NCBI GenBank assembly: GCA_023403845.1
Contig: JAEYDL010000002.1
Coordinates: forward strand, 83,403 to 147,402
Length of the DNA stretch: 64,000 nt
From: Pseudomonadota bacterium
GTDB lineage: Bacteria > Desulfobacterota > Desulfovibrionia > Desulfovibrionales > Desulfovibrionaceae
Direction: 5' to 3'
Positions within the stretch are counted from its first letter, which is position 1. Every line of letters starts with the position of its first letter. This document shows positions 35,702-44,198 of this stretch, piece by piece. The notes under the pieces are model-generated. The model was not told the DNA's origin, ran no database searches, and saw nothing but the letters and a program-made list of their open reading frames with translations. The position numbers and the translations under genes are program-made.

Positions 35702-35730
35702 TTGACATAGGCCGCAGTATGGCATAAATA
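35702..35730 (+). promoter_or_regulatory. Candidate sigma-70 promoter of the tandem small membrane proteins
   Basis: Perfect TTGACA (35702-35707), 17-base spacer, TAAATA (35725-35730), preceded by an AT-rich stretch that could act as an UP element. A leader of about 75 bases follows. Confidence 0.55.
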
Positions 35731-35812
35731 TTTGTCATCGGCGAATGAAATTTGAAAATGTCGAACGATTTTTAAATTCCTCATCAACCTGTTACCCCAA
35801 GAGGATATCGTT

Positions 35813-36163
35813 ATGACCTCCCTGACCATGCTTGCTTCTTTGATCGTCTTTGTCGCTGTTACTACTTTCGCCTACAACCGTTATGAATCCTCCATGGTGA
35901 CCGCTGTTTTGCTCGGCTTCATGGGGTCCGTACTCACCGGCGGTTCCATGCAGCCCGGATTTTTTGCCGAACCCGGAGCGTTCAATTTCCTCGGTGTCGC
36001 AGTTATTCTTGCCCCGATCTTCGCGTTTGAGCTTCAGGATCGCACGTCCTTCGCTTCCGGGAACTTCGTATTGCTGAGTCGTGAATCCTATGCCGGGCTG
36101 AACCTGCGCAGCGCCGCTCCTGTCGCTGCCGAACGCATGAATGATGTTCGCCACGCAGCTTGA
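35813..36163 (+). CDS. Small membrane protein, tandem copy 1 (116 residues)
   Basis: I do not recognise a family. The protein has three hydrophobic stretches (about 4-19, 29-47, 57-71) and a polar C-terminal tail with Ser, Arg and Asn. It is nearly identical to the next gene: residues differ at only four positions (11 and three in the tail half). The codon choice is strongly biased to common codons, suggesting high expression. ATG at 35813 follows AGAGGA. The upstream region has a perfect -35 and an AT-rich element. Confidence 0.8.
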   Translation: MTSLTMLASLIVFVAVTTFAYNRYESSMVTAVLLGFMGSVLTGGSMQPGFFAEPGAFNFLGVAVILAPIFAFELQDRTSFASGNFVLLSRESYAGLNLRSAAPVAAERMNDVRHAA

Positions 36164-36217
36164 CGGCTATTCGTTTTGCAACAGCTAACTACAAAATATA
36201 TCAATAAGGATACTGCC

Positions 36218-36568
36218 ATGACTTCCCTGACCATGCTTGCTTCTCTGACCGTCTTTGTCGCTGTTACTACTTTCGCCTACAACCGTTATGAATCCTCCAT
36301 GGTGACCGCTGTTCTGCTCGGCTTCATGGGGTCCGTACTCACCGGCGGTTCCATGCAGCCCGGATTCTTCGCCGAACCCGGAGCGTTCAATTTCCTCGGT
36401 GTCGCAGTTATTCTTGCCCCGATCTTCGCGTTTGAGCTTCAGGATCGGGCATCCTTCGCTTCCGGGAACTCCGTATTGCTGAGCCGCGAATCCTATGCCG
36501 GATTGAACCTGCGCAGCGCCGCTCCTGTCGCTGCCGAACGCATGAATGACGTTCGCCGCGCAGCATAA
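36218..36568 (+). CDS. Small membrane protein, tandem copy 2 (116 residues)
   Basis: Duplicate of the preceding gene: about 18 base differences in 351, 112 of 116 residues identical, with most base changes at silent positions. The 54-base spacer shows no similarity to the leader of copy 1, so similarity stops at the coding frame. I chose ATG at 36218, six bases after AAGGA, which gives the same N-terminus as copy 1 (an open frame from 36176 would add MQQLTTKYINKDTA). A strong terminator follows at 36595, so the two copies form one transcript. Function unknown. Confidence 0.8.
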   Translation: MTSLTMLASLTVFVAVTTFAYNRYESSMVTAVLLGFMGSVLTGGSMQPGFFAEPGAFNFLGVAVILAPIFAFELQDRASFASGNSVLLSRESYAGLNLRSAAPVAAERMNDVRRAA

Positions 36569-36594
36569 CCTCGTGAACTTCCCTCCAGTTTCTG

Positions 36595-36636
36595 GGCCGT
36601 CGTCCTTTCTCCCGGGGACGACGGCCTATTATTTTC
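36595..36636 (+). terminator. Terminator after the tandem small-membrane-protein genes
   Basis: 11-bp perfect stem GGCCGTCGTCC / GGACGACGGCC with a 10-base loop followed by TATTATTTTC. Confidence 0.85.
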
Positions 36637-36770
36637 AGGAAGCCGTTTTCCCGAAAACAGGCAGCCCGCATTCCTGCCTCAGAAGGAGGCCTTTTCTCTC
36701 GTACGGGTTTGAGCTATAGGAGGAAAGCGGCAACGTTCGCACTGCTTCGAGAATAGAAACAGGAGAAATC

Positions 36771-37379
36771 ATGATTGCATATGTAGAAGGGAGATTGGTC
36801 GAAATATGTGGTTCGTCCTGTGTGGTCGTCACTGAAGGTGGGATCGGCTACGAGATATATCTCCCGACGCAGTCGTTGTCCCGTCTGCCGGATCGCGGCG
36901 GATTGGTCCGTTTCTATACCTGCCTTGTGGTGCGTGAAGATGCGCAGGAGCTGTTTGGCTTTGATTCCTGGGATGAACGACAGACTTTTATTGTCCTGAC
37001 GTCCATTTCCAAGGTCGGTGCCCGAACGGCACTCGGCATTCTGTCCACGTTCCGGCCTGATGATTTACGGCGTCTGGTTCTCGATGAAGATGTGCTCGCG
37101 CTGACTCAGGTTTCCGGCATCGGCAAGAAGACGGCGCAGCATATTTTTCTTGAACTCAAGTACAAACTCAAGGTTGAGGACAACCCCGCGGCAGCGGCTT
37201 TGGCTGTTGGGGCGCCGGGCAGCGTATTCAAGGATGCCCTTACAGGTCTTGAAGGGCTTGGCTATACGGAAAGCGAGGCCTCCTCGGTTTTGAAGACCGT
37301 TCTGCGCGATGAGCCGGATCTGGACGTAAGCGGAGCACTCAGGGCCGCGTTGAAGGCTCTGGCCCGTGAGCGCAGTTGA
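36771..37379 (+). CDS. ruvA: Holliday junction DNA helicase subunit RuvA
   Basis: RuvA binds four-way junctions as a tetramer and loads RuvB for branch migration. The 202 residues hold the OB domain (MIAYVEGRLVEI, GIGYEIYLP), two helix-hairpin-helix motifs (LTSISKVGARTALGIL, LTQVSGIGKKTAQHIF) and the flexible domain III that binds RuvB. First gene of ruvA-ruvB-thyX-pgpA. Confidence 0.97.
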   Translation: MIAYVEGRLVEICGSSCVVVTEGGIGYEIYLPTQSLSRLPDRGGLVRFYTCLVVREDAQELFGFDSWDERQTFIVLTSISKVGARTALGILSTFRPDDLRRLVLDEDVLALTQVSGIGKKTAQHIFLELKYKLKVEDNPAAAALAVGAPGSVFKDALTGLEGLGYTESEASSVLKTVLRDEPDLDVSGALRAALKALARERS

Positions 37380-37407
37380 GCACCATTGTAAAAACCTGAG
37401 GAAAAAT

Positions 37408-38424
37408 ATGGCAGGCACTACAAAGACGGGTACCTCTCCGGATGGACTTTTCCTTCCGGATCCAGAGATTTCAGCATCTCCCGATGAATCCATCCGGCCG
37501 GCACGCCTGGAGGACTTCATCGGCCAGGATGAATTGAGGGCCAATCTCAGGGTTTTTCTCAATGCCGCTCGAGAACGCGGCCAGGCAATGGATCATGTCC
37601 TTTTTTACGGCAACCCGGGATTGGGAAAGACCACGCTGGCTCAGATCATGGCAGCGGAACTGGGGGTCAACCTTGTATGCACCTCGGGACCCGTACTTGA
37701 ACGAAGTGGAGATCTCGCCGCAATTCTGACCAACCTCTCCCGTCATGATATTCTGTTTGTGGATGAAATCCATCGCATGCCGGTAACCGTGGAGGAAATC
37801 CTTTATCCTGCACTGGAGGACTACAAGATCGACCTGTTGATCGGGCAGGGACCTGCAGCGCGGACTGTCAAGATAGATCTTGAACCGTTCACCCTCGTCG
37901 GGGCGACTACACGCATCGGGTTGCTGTCTTCACCCCTGCGGGATCGTTTCGGAATCATCAGTCGTCTGGAGTTTTATACGCCTGAAGAACTTGCGCGGGT
38001 GGTCCTGCGTGCCGCGCGTATTCTTGGCGTCGAAATTACGCAGGAGGGGGCTCTGGAAATAGGACGGCGCTCCCGGGGGACCCCACGGATTGCCAATCGC
38101 CTGCTCCGGCGCGTTCGGGATTTTGCCGCCGTGTATGGTTCGGGCGTCGTGGACGGCGAACAGGCAACGCATGCCTTGCAGCGTCTGGACGTGGATGAAA
38201 ATGGTCTGGACCAGATGGATCGCAAGCTTCTTCGGGTTCTGGTGGACGTATATGGGGGAGGCCCTGTGGGGGTGAAGACTCTGGCGGTTGCCTGTTCCGA
38301 GGAAGTGCGGACCATTGAAGATATTTATGAGCCGTATCTTATTCAGTGTGGATTCCTGAAACGGACATCACGCGGAAGAATGGCGACGGCAAAAGCCTAT
38401 AAGCATCTTAATATGCTTGGATAA
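37408..38424 (+). CDS. ruvB: Holliday junction branch-migration ATPase RuvB
   Basis: An AAA+ motor of 338 residues: RPARLEDFIGQDELRANL, Walker A GNPGLGKTT, Walker B ILFVDEIHRM, sensor 1 LVGATTRIGLL, Arg finger region LRDRFG, and a C-terminal winged helix. ATG at 37408 follows GAGGAAAAAT; a GTG at 37366 overlapping ruvA would add 14 residues and is less likely. Confidence 0.97.
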   Translation: MAGTTKTGTSPDGLFLPDPEISASPDESIRPARLEDFIGQDELRANLRVFLNAARERGQAMDHVLFYGNPGLGKTTLAQIMAAELGVNLVCTSGPVLERSGDLAAILTNLSRHDILFVDEIHRMPVTVEEILYPALEDYKIDLLIGQGPAARTVKIDLEPFTLVGATTRIGLLSSPLRDRFGIISRLEFYTPEELARVVLRAARILGVEITQEGALEIGRRSRGTPRIANRLLRRVRDFAAVYGSGVVDGEQATHALQRLDVDENGLDQMDRKLLRVLVDVYGGGPVGVKTLAVACSEEVRTIEDIYEPYLIQCGFLKRTSRGRMATAKAYKHLNMLG

Positions 38425-38436
38425 TCGGAGGTGTTC

Positions 38437-39165
38437 ATGCCCGCGGTCCAGCCCAGAGTAGAACTGCTTTCCTTTACGCCCAACCCACTTGCGCTGATTT
38501 ATGCTGCATTTCGTCAGTGTTACCATGCCGGTTTCGTAGCGGATATGTGGCCACGTCTTGTAGCCGGCGATATCAGCCGGGAAGTTCAGGCTGAATTCGT
38601 TTCTACCATCATGGCTTCTGGCCACACGAGTCCCGTCGAACACGTCTCGTTCACGTTCGCGCTCAGCGGCGTTTCCCGGGCGTTGACCCATCAGTTGGTT
38701 CGACATCGCATAGCGTCCTATTCGCAGCAGAGCCAGCGATATGTTGACGGGTCGCATTTCGATTACATAATGCCTCCGGCCATCGCTCAACATCCTGAAT
38801 CTGCCGAACGTTTTACCCAGATCATGGAAATGATCGGCGAGGGGTACAGAGATCTGAAGGCTCTGCTTGAAGCCGCCGGACGGAAGGGGAGCACGGTCAA
38901 TGAAGATGCCCGGTTCGTTTTGCCGCAGGCCACGACGACAAATATCGTGGTGACCATGAACTGTCGGACCTTGCTGAATTTCTTCGAACATCGGTGCTGT
39001 ACTCGTGCTCAGTGGGAAATCCGGCATGTCGCGAATGCCATGCTTGCCCTCTGCCGGGAAGTGCTTCCTGCCGTTTTTGCCGTGGCTGGGGCCAAATGTG
39101 AACGGCTCGGGTATTGTCCTGAAGGCGAGAAGTTCGCATGCGGTCGCTACCCTGTTCGAAACTGA
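38437..39165 (+). CDS. thyX: Flavin-dependent thymidylate synthase ThyX
   Basis: ThyX makes dTMP from dUMP using methylene-tetrahydrofolate and reduced FAD, without consuming folate as ThyA does. The 242-residue protein has the ThyX signature RHRIASYSQQSQRY and LPQATTTNIVVTMNCRTLLNF. ATG at 38437 has GGAGG five bases upstream. It lies 12 bases after ruvB in the same operon. Confidence 0.97.
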   Translation: MPAVQPRVELLSFTPNPLALIYAAFRQCYHAGFVADMWPRLVAGDISREVQAEFVSTIMASGHTSPVEHVSFTFALSGVSRALTHQLVRHRIASYSQQSQRYVDGSHFDYIMPPAIAQHPESAERFTQIMEMIGEGYRDLKALLEAAGRKGSTVNEDARFVLPQATTTNIVVTMNCRTLLNFFEHRCCTRAQWEIRHVANAMLALCREVLPAVFAVAGAKCERLGYCPEGEKFACGRYPVRN

Positions 39166-39210
39166 TCTTTCTGTTTCGGTGGAACATTTCTAGAAGCGCC
39201 CGAGATCGTC

Positions 39211-39693
39211 ATGCCGTTTTCAAAGAATTTCCTTGATGCCGTAAGTCTTGGCTATTGCCGTCTGCTTATTGCTGGGCTGTCTCCTGTCATGCCCGGCACC
39301 TGCGGTTCTGCCCTGGCTGCGGTTTTGGCACCCTTTCTCTTTCTTCCGCTGTCCTTTACGGCGCGGGTTGTCGTGCTGGCGCTCATATTTTGGAGCGGTG
39401 CTCTGGCCGCAACCCGGGTGGAGCGCCTTATGGACTGCAAGGACCCTGGTTCCATAGTTATTGACGAGCTGTTGGGCTTGTGGATCGTTCTGTTGCCGTT
39501 CAGGCAGCCCGGTTTGCTCCAGATTATGGTAGCTTTTCTACTGTTTCGTTTGTTCGACATGTGGAAACCCTGGCTTGTGCATGCCTCGGAAACATGGCTT
39601 CCTGCCGGTTATGGCGTCATGATTGATGATGCTGTAGCTGGTCTTATGGCTCTGGCGGTGATGGGAATTCTCTGTCTGGTTGGATTTTTTTGA
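39211..39693 (+). CDS. pgpA: Phosphatidylglycerophosphatase A
   Basis: PgpA dephosphorylates phosphatidylglycerol-phosphate in the inner membrane. The 160 residues show SPVMPGTCGSALAA, the acidic motif DPGSIVIDELLGLW, and FDMWKPW, with three or four membrane helices. It is the last gene of the ruv-thyX group, 45 bases after thyX. Confidence 0.93.
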   Translation: MPFSKNFLDAVSLGYCRLLIAGLSPVMPGTCGSALAAVLAPFLFLPLSFTARVVVLALIFWSGALAATRVERLMDCKDPGSIVIDELLGLWIVLLPFRQPGLLQIMVAFLLFRLFDMWKPWLVHASETWLPAGYGVMIDDAVAGLMALAVMGILCLVGFF

Positions 39694-39757
39694 GAATGAT
39701 GGCGAATGTAATCCTCGAGTTGTCTTAAGAATCCGGCGGCGCCTGCCGTTGCATGAT

Positions 39758-39796
39758 CTGTCGGCGTGCGCTGGGCAGCTCCGTGCACGCCGACAG
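39758..39796 (+). other. 12-bp inverted repeat upstream of the sigma-54 activator gene
   Basis: Perfect arms CTGTCGGCGTGC and GCACGCCGACAG separated by 15 bases, ending 36 bases before the activator start codon. There is no T-run. It may be a pgpA terminator, a leader hairpin or an operator. Confidence 0.5.
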
Positions 39797-39832
39797 GATG
39801 ATTCCCACGAACACATCCATTGAGGAATGTCT

Positions 39833-41383
39833 ATGGATATGCGGGACAAGTCTTCCCTTTCCTATACAGAGCTGTATTACCGCAATCTGTATTTCAGGAC
39901 TGTCCTGGAAAACAGCGGCGATGCTTTTCTGGTGGTGAACAGAGAAGGCCTCATTGTGGAGATGAACCAGTCCTACTGCGAATTCCTCGGCGTAAAGCGG
40001 GAAAATGTTCTGGGGAAACCCGTTCTTGATATCTTGCCGAACAGTCGGCTTCCTGAAATTATCCAGACTGGTGAATCGCATATCGACGATATTCATAAGT
40101 ATTCAGGAAACCGTTTTACGACCGCCTGCCGTATTCCTGTCTGGGATGGGGATATCATCATTGCCGGCATCGGAATAATCCGCTTCCCGAAAAAAACCAT
40201 GGAACTCGCCCAGACCATTCAGAATCTTGGTGAAGAACTGGCCTTCTACCGTACCGAGCTGCAGCGTCACGGAATCAGCAAGTTCTATTTTGGCAATATG
40301 CTGAGTTCCAGTCGTGCCTTCAACGAGGCCAAGAAGCTGGCAGAACGCTTTGCGCATAATGACCTGCCCATTCTCCTTCTCGGGGAAACCGGATCAGGAA
40401 AGGAAGTTTTCGCCACCGCGATTCATCATGCAAGCGAACGCCGGCGAGGTCCGCTGATCAGGGTCAACTGTGCGGCTATTCCGGCAGAACTGTTTGAATC
40501 TGAACTGTTCGGCTATGCCGAGGGCGCGTTTACCGGAAGCCGCAAGGGAGGCAAGAAGGGCAAGTTCGAACTGGCCAATGGCGGAACGTTGTTTCTGGAT
40601 GAAATAGGAGACATGCCTTTCAGCATGCAGGCCAAATTGTTGCGTGTGCTTCAGGAACGGGAAGTTGAGAAGATAGGGTCGGAAAAGAGCATTCCCGTGG
40701 ACGTGCGGATCATCGCCGCCACGAATCTGGATCTCAAGCAGCGAATTGCTGAAAATGCCTTTCGTTCCGATCTGTTTTATCGGCTTAATGTTCTGACGGT
40801 GCATATACCTCCACTCCGGGAGAGGTTGGGGGACATCCATGAGTTGACGTCAGGGATTCTGGGAGAACTCAATGAGCAGTACAAGCGGGAGATAGTCATT
40901 TCGGACGAGGCGCTTTCGCTTATGCGTTCCTACTCATGGCCGGGAAACATCAGGGAGCTGCGCAATGAGCTTGGGCGTGCCTTCATGTTGACGGAAGACA
41001 ATGTTATCAAACCCGGCAATCTGTCGTTCGCAATGGACTTGAGAGCAGGGCGCTTTGTGTCTCTTCCCGATGCGACGCGGGAAAAGGCGTGCGGTGTTCA
41101 GGCGCCGTCGAAATTCATGCTCGCGTCCAGCGGTTCCGTCGATGCCAATGCCCAGATGGACGATGTCCCCCCTAACGAGCCGTCTCTTTCTTCCCCTGTC
41201 ACTGATTTTGGAGGATTGAAGTCGGAGCAGGCGGACAGGGAACGGCAGCTTATTCTGGATGCTCTTTCGGCGTGTCATTTTAATTGTACGCGGGCTGCGA
41301 AACGCCTTGGCGTGCATCGCACAACGCTGTACGCTAAAATGGCCGGACTTGGAATCGACATAACCGCTCTGAGGAACGGCTGA
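39833..41383 (+). CDS. PAS-domain sigma-54 activator (enhancer-binding protein)
   Basis: A regulator that drives sigma-54 RNA polymerase in response to a signal sensed by its PAS domain. The 516 residues comprise PAS (about 20-125), a short coiled linker, AAA+ (about 150-395) with Walker A GETGSGKE, GYAEGAFTGS loop, Walker B GGTLFLDEIG and Arg finger region RSDLFYRLNV, and a Fis-type HTH (NCTRAAKRLGVHRTTLYAKM) at the end. All residues needed for ATP-driven activation are present. I chose ATG at 39833, six bases after GAGGA. The 622 bases that follow hold a matching inverted repeat, an IHF site and a -24/-12 promoter, so the CoA-transferase/dehydratase operon is its likely target. Confidence 0.92.
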   Translation: MDMRDKSSLSYTELYYRNLYFRTVLENSGDAFLVVNREGLIVEMNQSYCEFLGVKRENVLGKPVLDILPNSRLPEIIQTGESHIDDIHKYSGNRFTTACRIPVWDGDIIIAGIGIIRFPKKTMELAQTIQNLGEELAFYRTELQRHGISKFYFGNMLSSSRAFNEAKKLAERFAHNDLPILLLGETGSGKEVFATAIHHASERRRGPLIRVNCAAIPAELFESELFGYAEGAFTGSRKGGKKGKFELANGGTLFLDEIGDMPFSMQAKLLRVLQEREVEKIGSEKSIPVDVRIIAATNLDLKQRIAENAFRSDLFYRLNVLTVHIPPLRERLGDIHELTSGILGELNEQYKREIVISDEALSLMRSYSWPGNIRELRNELGRAFMLTEDNVIKPGNLSFAMDLRAGRFVSLPDATREKACGVQAPSKFMLASSGSVDANAQMDDVPPNEPSLSSPVTDFGGLKSEQADRERQLILDALSACHFNCTRAAKRLGVHRTTLYAKMAGLGIDITALRNG

Positions 41384-41695
41384 GTTTTCCTCCGGGTAGT
41401 CTGCAAGCTTCCTGTTCCCCTCTCTGCTTTGAATTGAGAACGGCATTCCATCTGCTCCCATATCCCGGTACTGCTTTATTCCTGTTTCTTTCTGCAAGAG
41501 ATTATTCCAGAGGGATGACCGAGACGTGATTCCCAGAGTCAGATCTTCCCCTCCAGTCATGCCTTTCCAGAATTTTTTATATGGCTTGCAGCAATCTGAA
41601 TGCTGGAGAACAACAACCATATCGACCTGTGATTGGCCAGAGGTCCGGGACTTCGATGGAGAAGAGTCCGTGCAGGCCGATATATAGTCTTTTGG

Positions 41696-41735
41696 TTTAT
41701 ACAATATGTAGTTTTTATCCTACATATTGTATAAA
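41696..41735 (+). promoter_or_regulatory. Inverted repeat, candidate enhancer site for the sigma-54 activator
   Basis: Perfect 16-base arms TTTATACAATATGTAG and CTACATATTGTATAAA with an 8-base centre (41712-41719). The centre lies about 155 bases upstream of the -12 element, the usual distance for an enhancer-bound activator. AT-rich arms and no T-run argue against a terminator. Confidence 0.65.
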
Positions 41736-41798
41736 CAGGAAGACATGAAGCTGCGGACGTCATCTTCATGTCTCATTTTTCCTGTTTTCTCAGGATAT

Positions 41799-41828
41799 AA
41801 AATTAAATCAATCGATTGTATTAATTTT
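41799..41828 (+). promoter_or_regulatory. IHF consensus inside a 30-bp near-perfect palindrome
   Basis: AAAATTAA-AT-CAATCGATTG-TA-TTAATTTT is symmetric except for the two short inserts. On the plus strand AATCAATCGATTG (41806-41818) matches the IHF consensus WATCAANNNNTTR at every position. It lies between the inverted repeat and the -24/-12 promoter, where a DNA bend is needed. Confidence 0.6.
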
Positions 41829-41855
41829 TTCTGTGTTTTTCGCGATATGTCCAGG

Positions 41856-41872
41856 TTGGCATGTCTTCTGCA
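41856..41872 (+). promoter_or_regulatory. Sigma-54 (-24/-12) promoter of the dehydratase operon
   Basis: TTGGCATGTCTTCTGCA: the invariant GG (41858-41859) and GC (41870-41871) are separated by ten bases, as in the consensus TGGCAC-N5-TTGCA, with two mismatches outside the key pairs. Transcription would begin near 41884, leaving a leader of about 120 bases. The other bases of the gap 41384-42005 show no gene. Confidence 0.75.
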
Positions 41873-42005
41873 AGAAGTGAAACATCAGCGTTGAGGCAGA
41901 ATACGGAACAAACTCTGAAGGGATGCCTCAAGATTTTTGTGTGATATGAGGAACGGCAAGGCCGTTGCTCGGATGTACTTCATACGGAAAGGCAGTGGAG
42001 TTTTT

Positions 42006-43550
42006 ATGAGCAAGCATATGTCGGCTGAAGCCGCCGTGGCCATGATTCAGGATGGAGACACGCTTTCCACCTCCGGATTTGTGCAGACAGGAAATCCCGA
42101 CGTTTTATCCGCAGCGCTGGAGAAGCGCTTTCTGGAAACGGGCTCCCCGTGTAACCTGACGCTGTTTTATGCTGCTGGTCAGGGCGATGGAAAGGATATG
42201 GCCGTAAACCATCTCGGTCATGAAGGATTATTGAAACGCGTCATAGCAGGCCATTGGAATCTCGCCCCGAAGCTGGGAAAACTGGCCGTTGAGGAAAAGA
42301 TCGAGGCCTACAATCTGCCGCAGGGAACCCTTTCCCAGATGTTTCGCGATATCGCGGCGGGCAAGGTTGGTACGCTGACCCATGTAGGACTGAAAACTTT
42401 TGTGGATCCTCGGCTTGATGGGGGCAAGCTGAATGCCCGAACCAAGGAAGATATCGTAGAAGTGGTGACGCTTGGCGGGCGCGAGCTGCTTTTCTACAAG
42501 GCTGCTCCCATCAACGTCTGTTTCATCCGGGCGACCACTGCGGATGAAAAGGGCAATATCGCCATGGAAAAAGAAGGTGTGACGCTGGATGCCACTTCCA
42601 TGGCTCAGGCAACACATAATTCCGGCGGCAAAGTTATCGTCCAGGTGGAGCGGGTCGTCAAGAACGGGACCCTTGACCCAAAACTCGTCAAAATTCCTCA
42701 TAGTTATGTCGATGCTATCGTAACCGTACGCCCTGAGGAAAATCGTCCTGAAAACGATAGCGTGCTCTCGCCCTGCAGCTACGGGGAAGTCGTCATTCCT
42801 TTGGACAGCCTTCCTGCCGCCAGACTTGATGAACGGAAAATCATTGGCCGCAGGGCAGCCATGGAGCTGAAACGGGGAAGCATGGTCAACCTCGGTGTGG
42901 GCGTTCCGGAAATGGTGGCTTCCGTCGCTGCGGAAGAGGGAATCGGCGAATATATGACCCTCACCGTAGAGAGCGGGCCGGTGGGCGGCGTCCCTTGTGG
43001 GGGCAAGCTGTTCGGGCTTTCGCTTGATCCGGACTGCATTCTTGATCAGGCCTATCAGTTTGATTTTTATGATGGGGGAGGGCTTGACCTGGCGTACCTC
43101 GGCCTTGCGGAATGCGATGCGAAGGGGAACATCAACGTCAGCAAGCTGGGTTCCCGCGTGACTGGCTGCGGCGGCTTCATCAACATTTCCCAGAACGCCA
43201 AACGGGTGTTTTTCTGCGGATCCTTTACGGCCAAGGGATTGAAGATCGCTGCTGGTGATGGAAAGCTGACCATTCTTCAGGAAGGATCCTCCCGGAAATT
43301 CGTGCAGCAGGTTGGACATGTGACGTTCAGCGGAGAAAATGCCGTGGCCACTGGTCAGCCTGTTCTGTACATCACGGAACGTGCCGTATTCGAGTTGCGT
43401 CCCGACGGACTGCATCTGATTGAAGTGGCCCCCGGCATTGATATCGAAAAGGACATATTGGCGCATATGGATTTTGCGCCAAAGATGGAAGTACCTCCAA
43501 GACTCATGGATGCACGGATTTTCACCGATGCGTCCATGGGCCTGAAATAA
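42006..43550 (+). CDS. Acyl-CoA:acetate/propionate CoA-transferase (family I, fused alpha-beta)
   Basis: The enzyme exchanges CoA between a carboxylate and an acyl-CoA through a glutamyl-CoA intermediate. The 514-residue product fuses both halves, like propionate CoA-transferase and YdiF. The catalytic Glu322 lies in TLTVESGPVGGVP; GVGVPEMVASVAAEEG is the oxyanion region. ATG at 42006 follows GGAG; the frame opens at 41937. As first gene of the operon it would activate the hydroxy acid to its CoA ester for the dehydratase. Confidence 0.9.
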   Translation: MSKHMSAEAAVAMIQDGDTLSTSGFVQTGNPDVLSAALEKRFLETGSPCNLTLFYAAGQGDGKDMAVNHLGHEGLLKRVIAGHWNLAPKLGKLAVEEKIEAYNLPQGTLSQMFRDIAAGKVGTLTHVGLKTFVDPRLDGGKLNARTKEDIVEVVTLGGRELLFYKAAPINVCFIRATTADEKGNIAMEKEGVTLDATSMAQATHNSGGKVIVQVERVVKNGTLDPKLVKIPHSYVDAIVTVRPEENRPENDSVLSPCSYGEVVIPLDSLPAARLDERKIIGRRAAMELKRGSMVNLGVGVPEMVASVAAEEGIGEYMTLTVESGPVGGVPCGGKLFGLSLDPDCILDQAYQFDFYDGGGLDLAYLGLAECDAKGNINVSKLGSRVTGCGGFINISQNAKRVFFCGSFTAKGLKIAAGDGKLTILQEGSSRKFVQQVGHVTFSGENAVATGQPVLYITERAVFELRPDGLHLIEVAPGIDIEKDILAHMDFAPKMEVPPRLMDARIFTDASMGLK

Positions 43551-43611
43551 TGGATCTCAGGATTTGTCTTTCTGGCATTTGCATCAACACTCAGCGATCA
43601 GGAGAGCAGCA

Positions 43612-44025
43612 ATGAAACCCATGAGAGTGCATCACATCGGTGTGGTCGTCCCTTCCGAAGAAACCGCGAAGAATATTATGAATCTTTTTAATCTGGAAGA
43701 GGATTATCGCGGTTATGTCGACAGTTATTTTGCCGACGTCATCTTCACCAAGTACGGCCCGACGGAAAGCCCCATTGAATTCATCATCCCGCATGAAGGT
43801 GTTTTGACCAAGTACAATAATGGGCGGGGGGGTATTCATCACATCGCCTTCGAAGTGGACGATGTGGAAGCCGTGCGCAAGGAATTTGAAGAGCAGGGCA
43901 AGCAGATGCTGGAGTCCAAGGCCGTTGTGGGAACGCCCGATATCATCGTAAATTTCCTGCGTCCCAAGTTTTCCGAGCATATCCTGTTTGAATTCGTTCA
44001 GACCGTAGCCCCCATTCAACGCTGA
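43612..44025 (+). CDS. VOC-fold protein, methylmalonyl-CoA epimerase-like
   Basis: The 137-residue protein belongs to the vicinal-oxygen-chelate superfamily: paired beta-alpha-beta-beta-beta modules, an N-terminal metal-ligand motif VHHIGVVV and a second one GGIHHIAFEVDD. It resembles methylmalonyl-CoA epimerase in size and motifs. Its place between the CoA-transferase and dehydratase genes suggests an epimerase or racemase acting on the 2-position of a 2-hydroxyacyl-CoA (inference). ATG at 43612 follows GGAG. Confidence 0.8.
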   Translation: MKPMRVHHIGVVVPSEETAKNIMNLFNLEEDYRGYVDSYFADVIFTKYGPTESPIEFIIPHEGVLTKYNNGRGGIHHIAFEVDDVEAVRKEFEEQGKQMLESKAVVGTPDIIVNFLRPKFSEHILFEFVQTVAPIQR

Positions 44026-44037
44026 TCCCTCCTTCCG

Positions 44038-44063
44038 GCGGGGCGGCAGAAAAACCGCCCCGC
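44038..44063 (+). other. Intra-operon hairpin before the dehydratase activator gene
   Basis: 9-bp perfect GC stem GCGGGGCGG / CCGCCCCGC with an 8-base loop in the 173-base gap after the VOC gene. Without a T-run it may act as a partial terminator or RNA-stability element within the operon. Confidence 0.5.
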
Positions 44064-44198
44064 GCTTACGGGATGTTATGGGAACTTTTCGGCTTCATAC
44101 GAAAAGTCAGCTGGGGATTCCTTGACCATTCAGAGACGACCGGGAAACGGCGCTCCTTTTCCGTATCCGCCGTAACAAGCCGAAGAGGCAGGATTTTT

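Noticed and set aside
41696..41735. Inverted repeat as an intrinsic terminator of the activator gene
   Set aside because: The arms are AT-rich, lie more than 300 bases after the stop codon and have no T-run; the distance to a sigma-54 promoter fits an enhancer site better.
42228..43466. 412-codon minus-strand frame opposite the CoA-transferase gene
   Set aside because: Shadow of the operon's first gene, which has the catalytic Glu and a ribosome-binding site.
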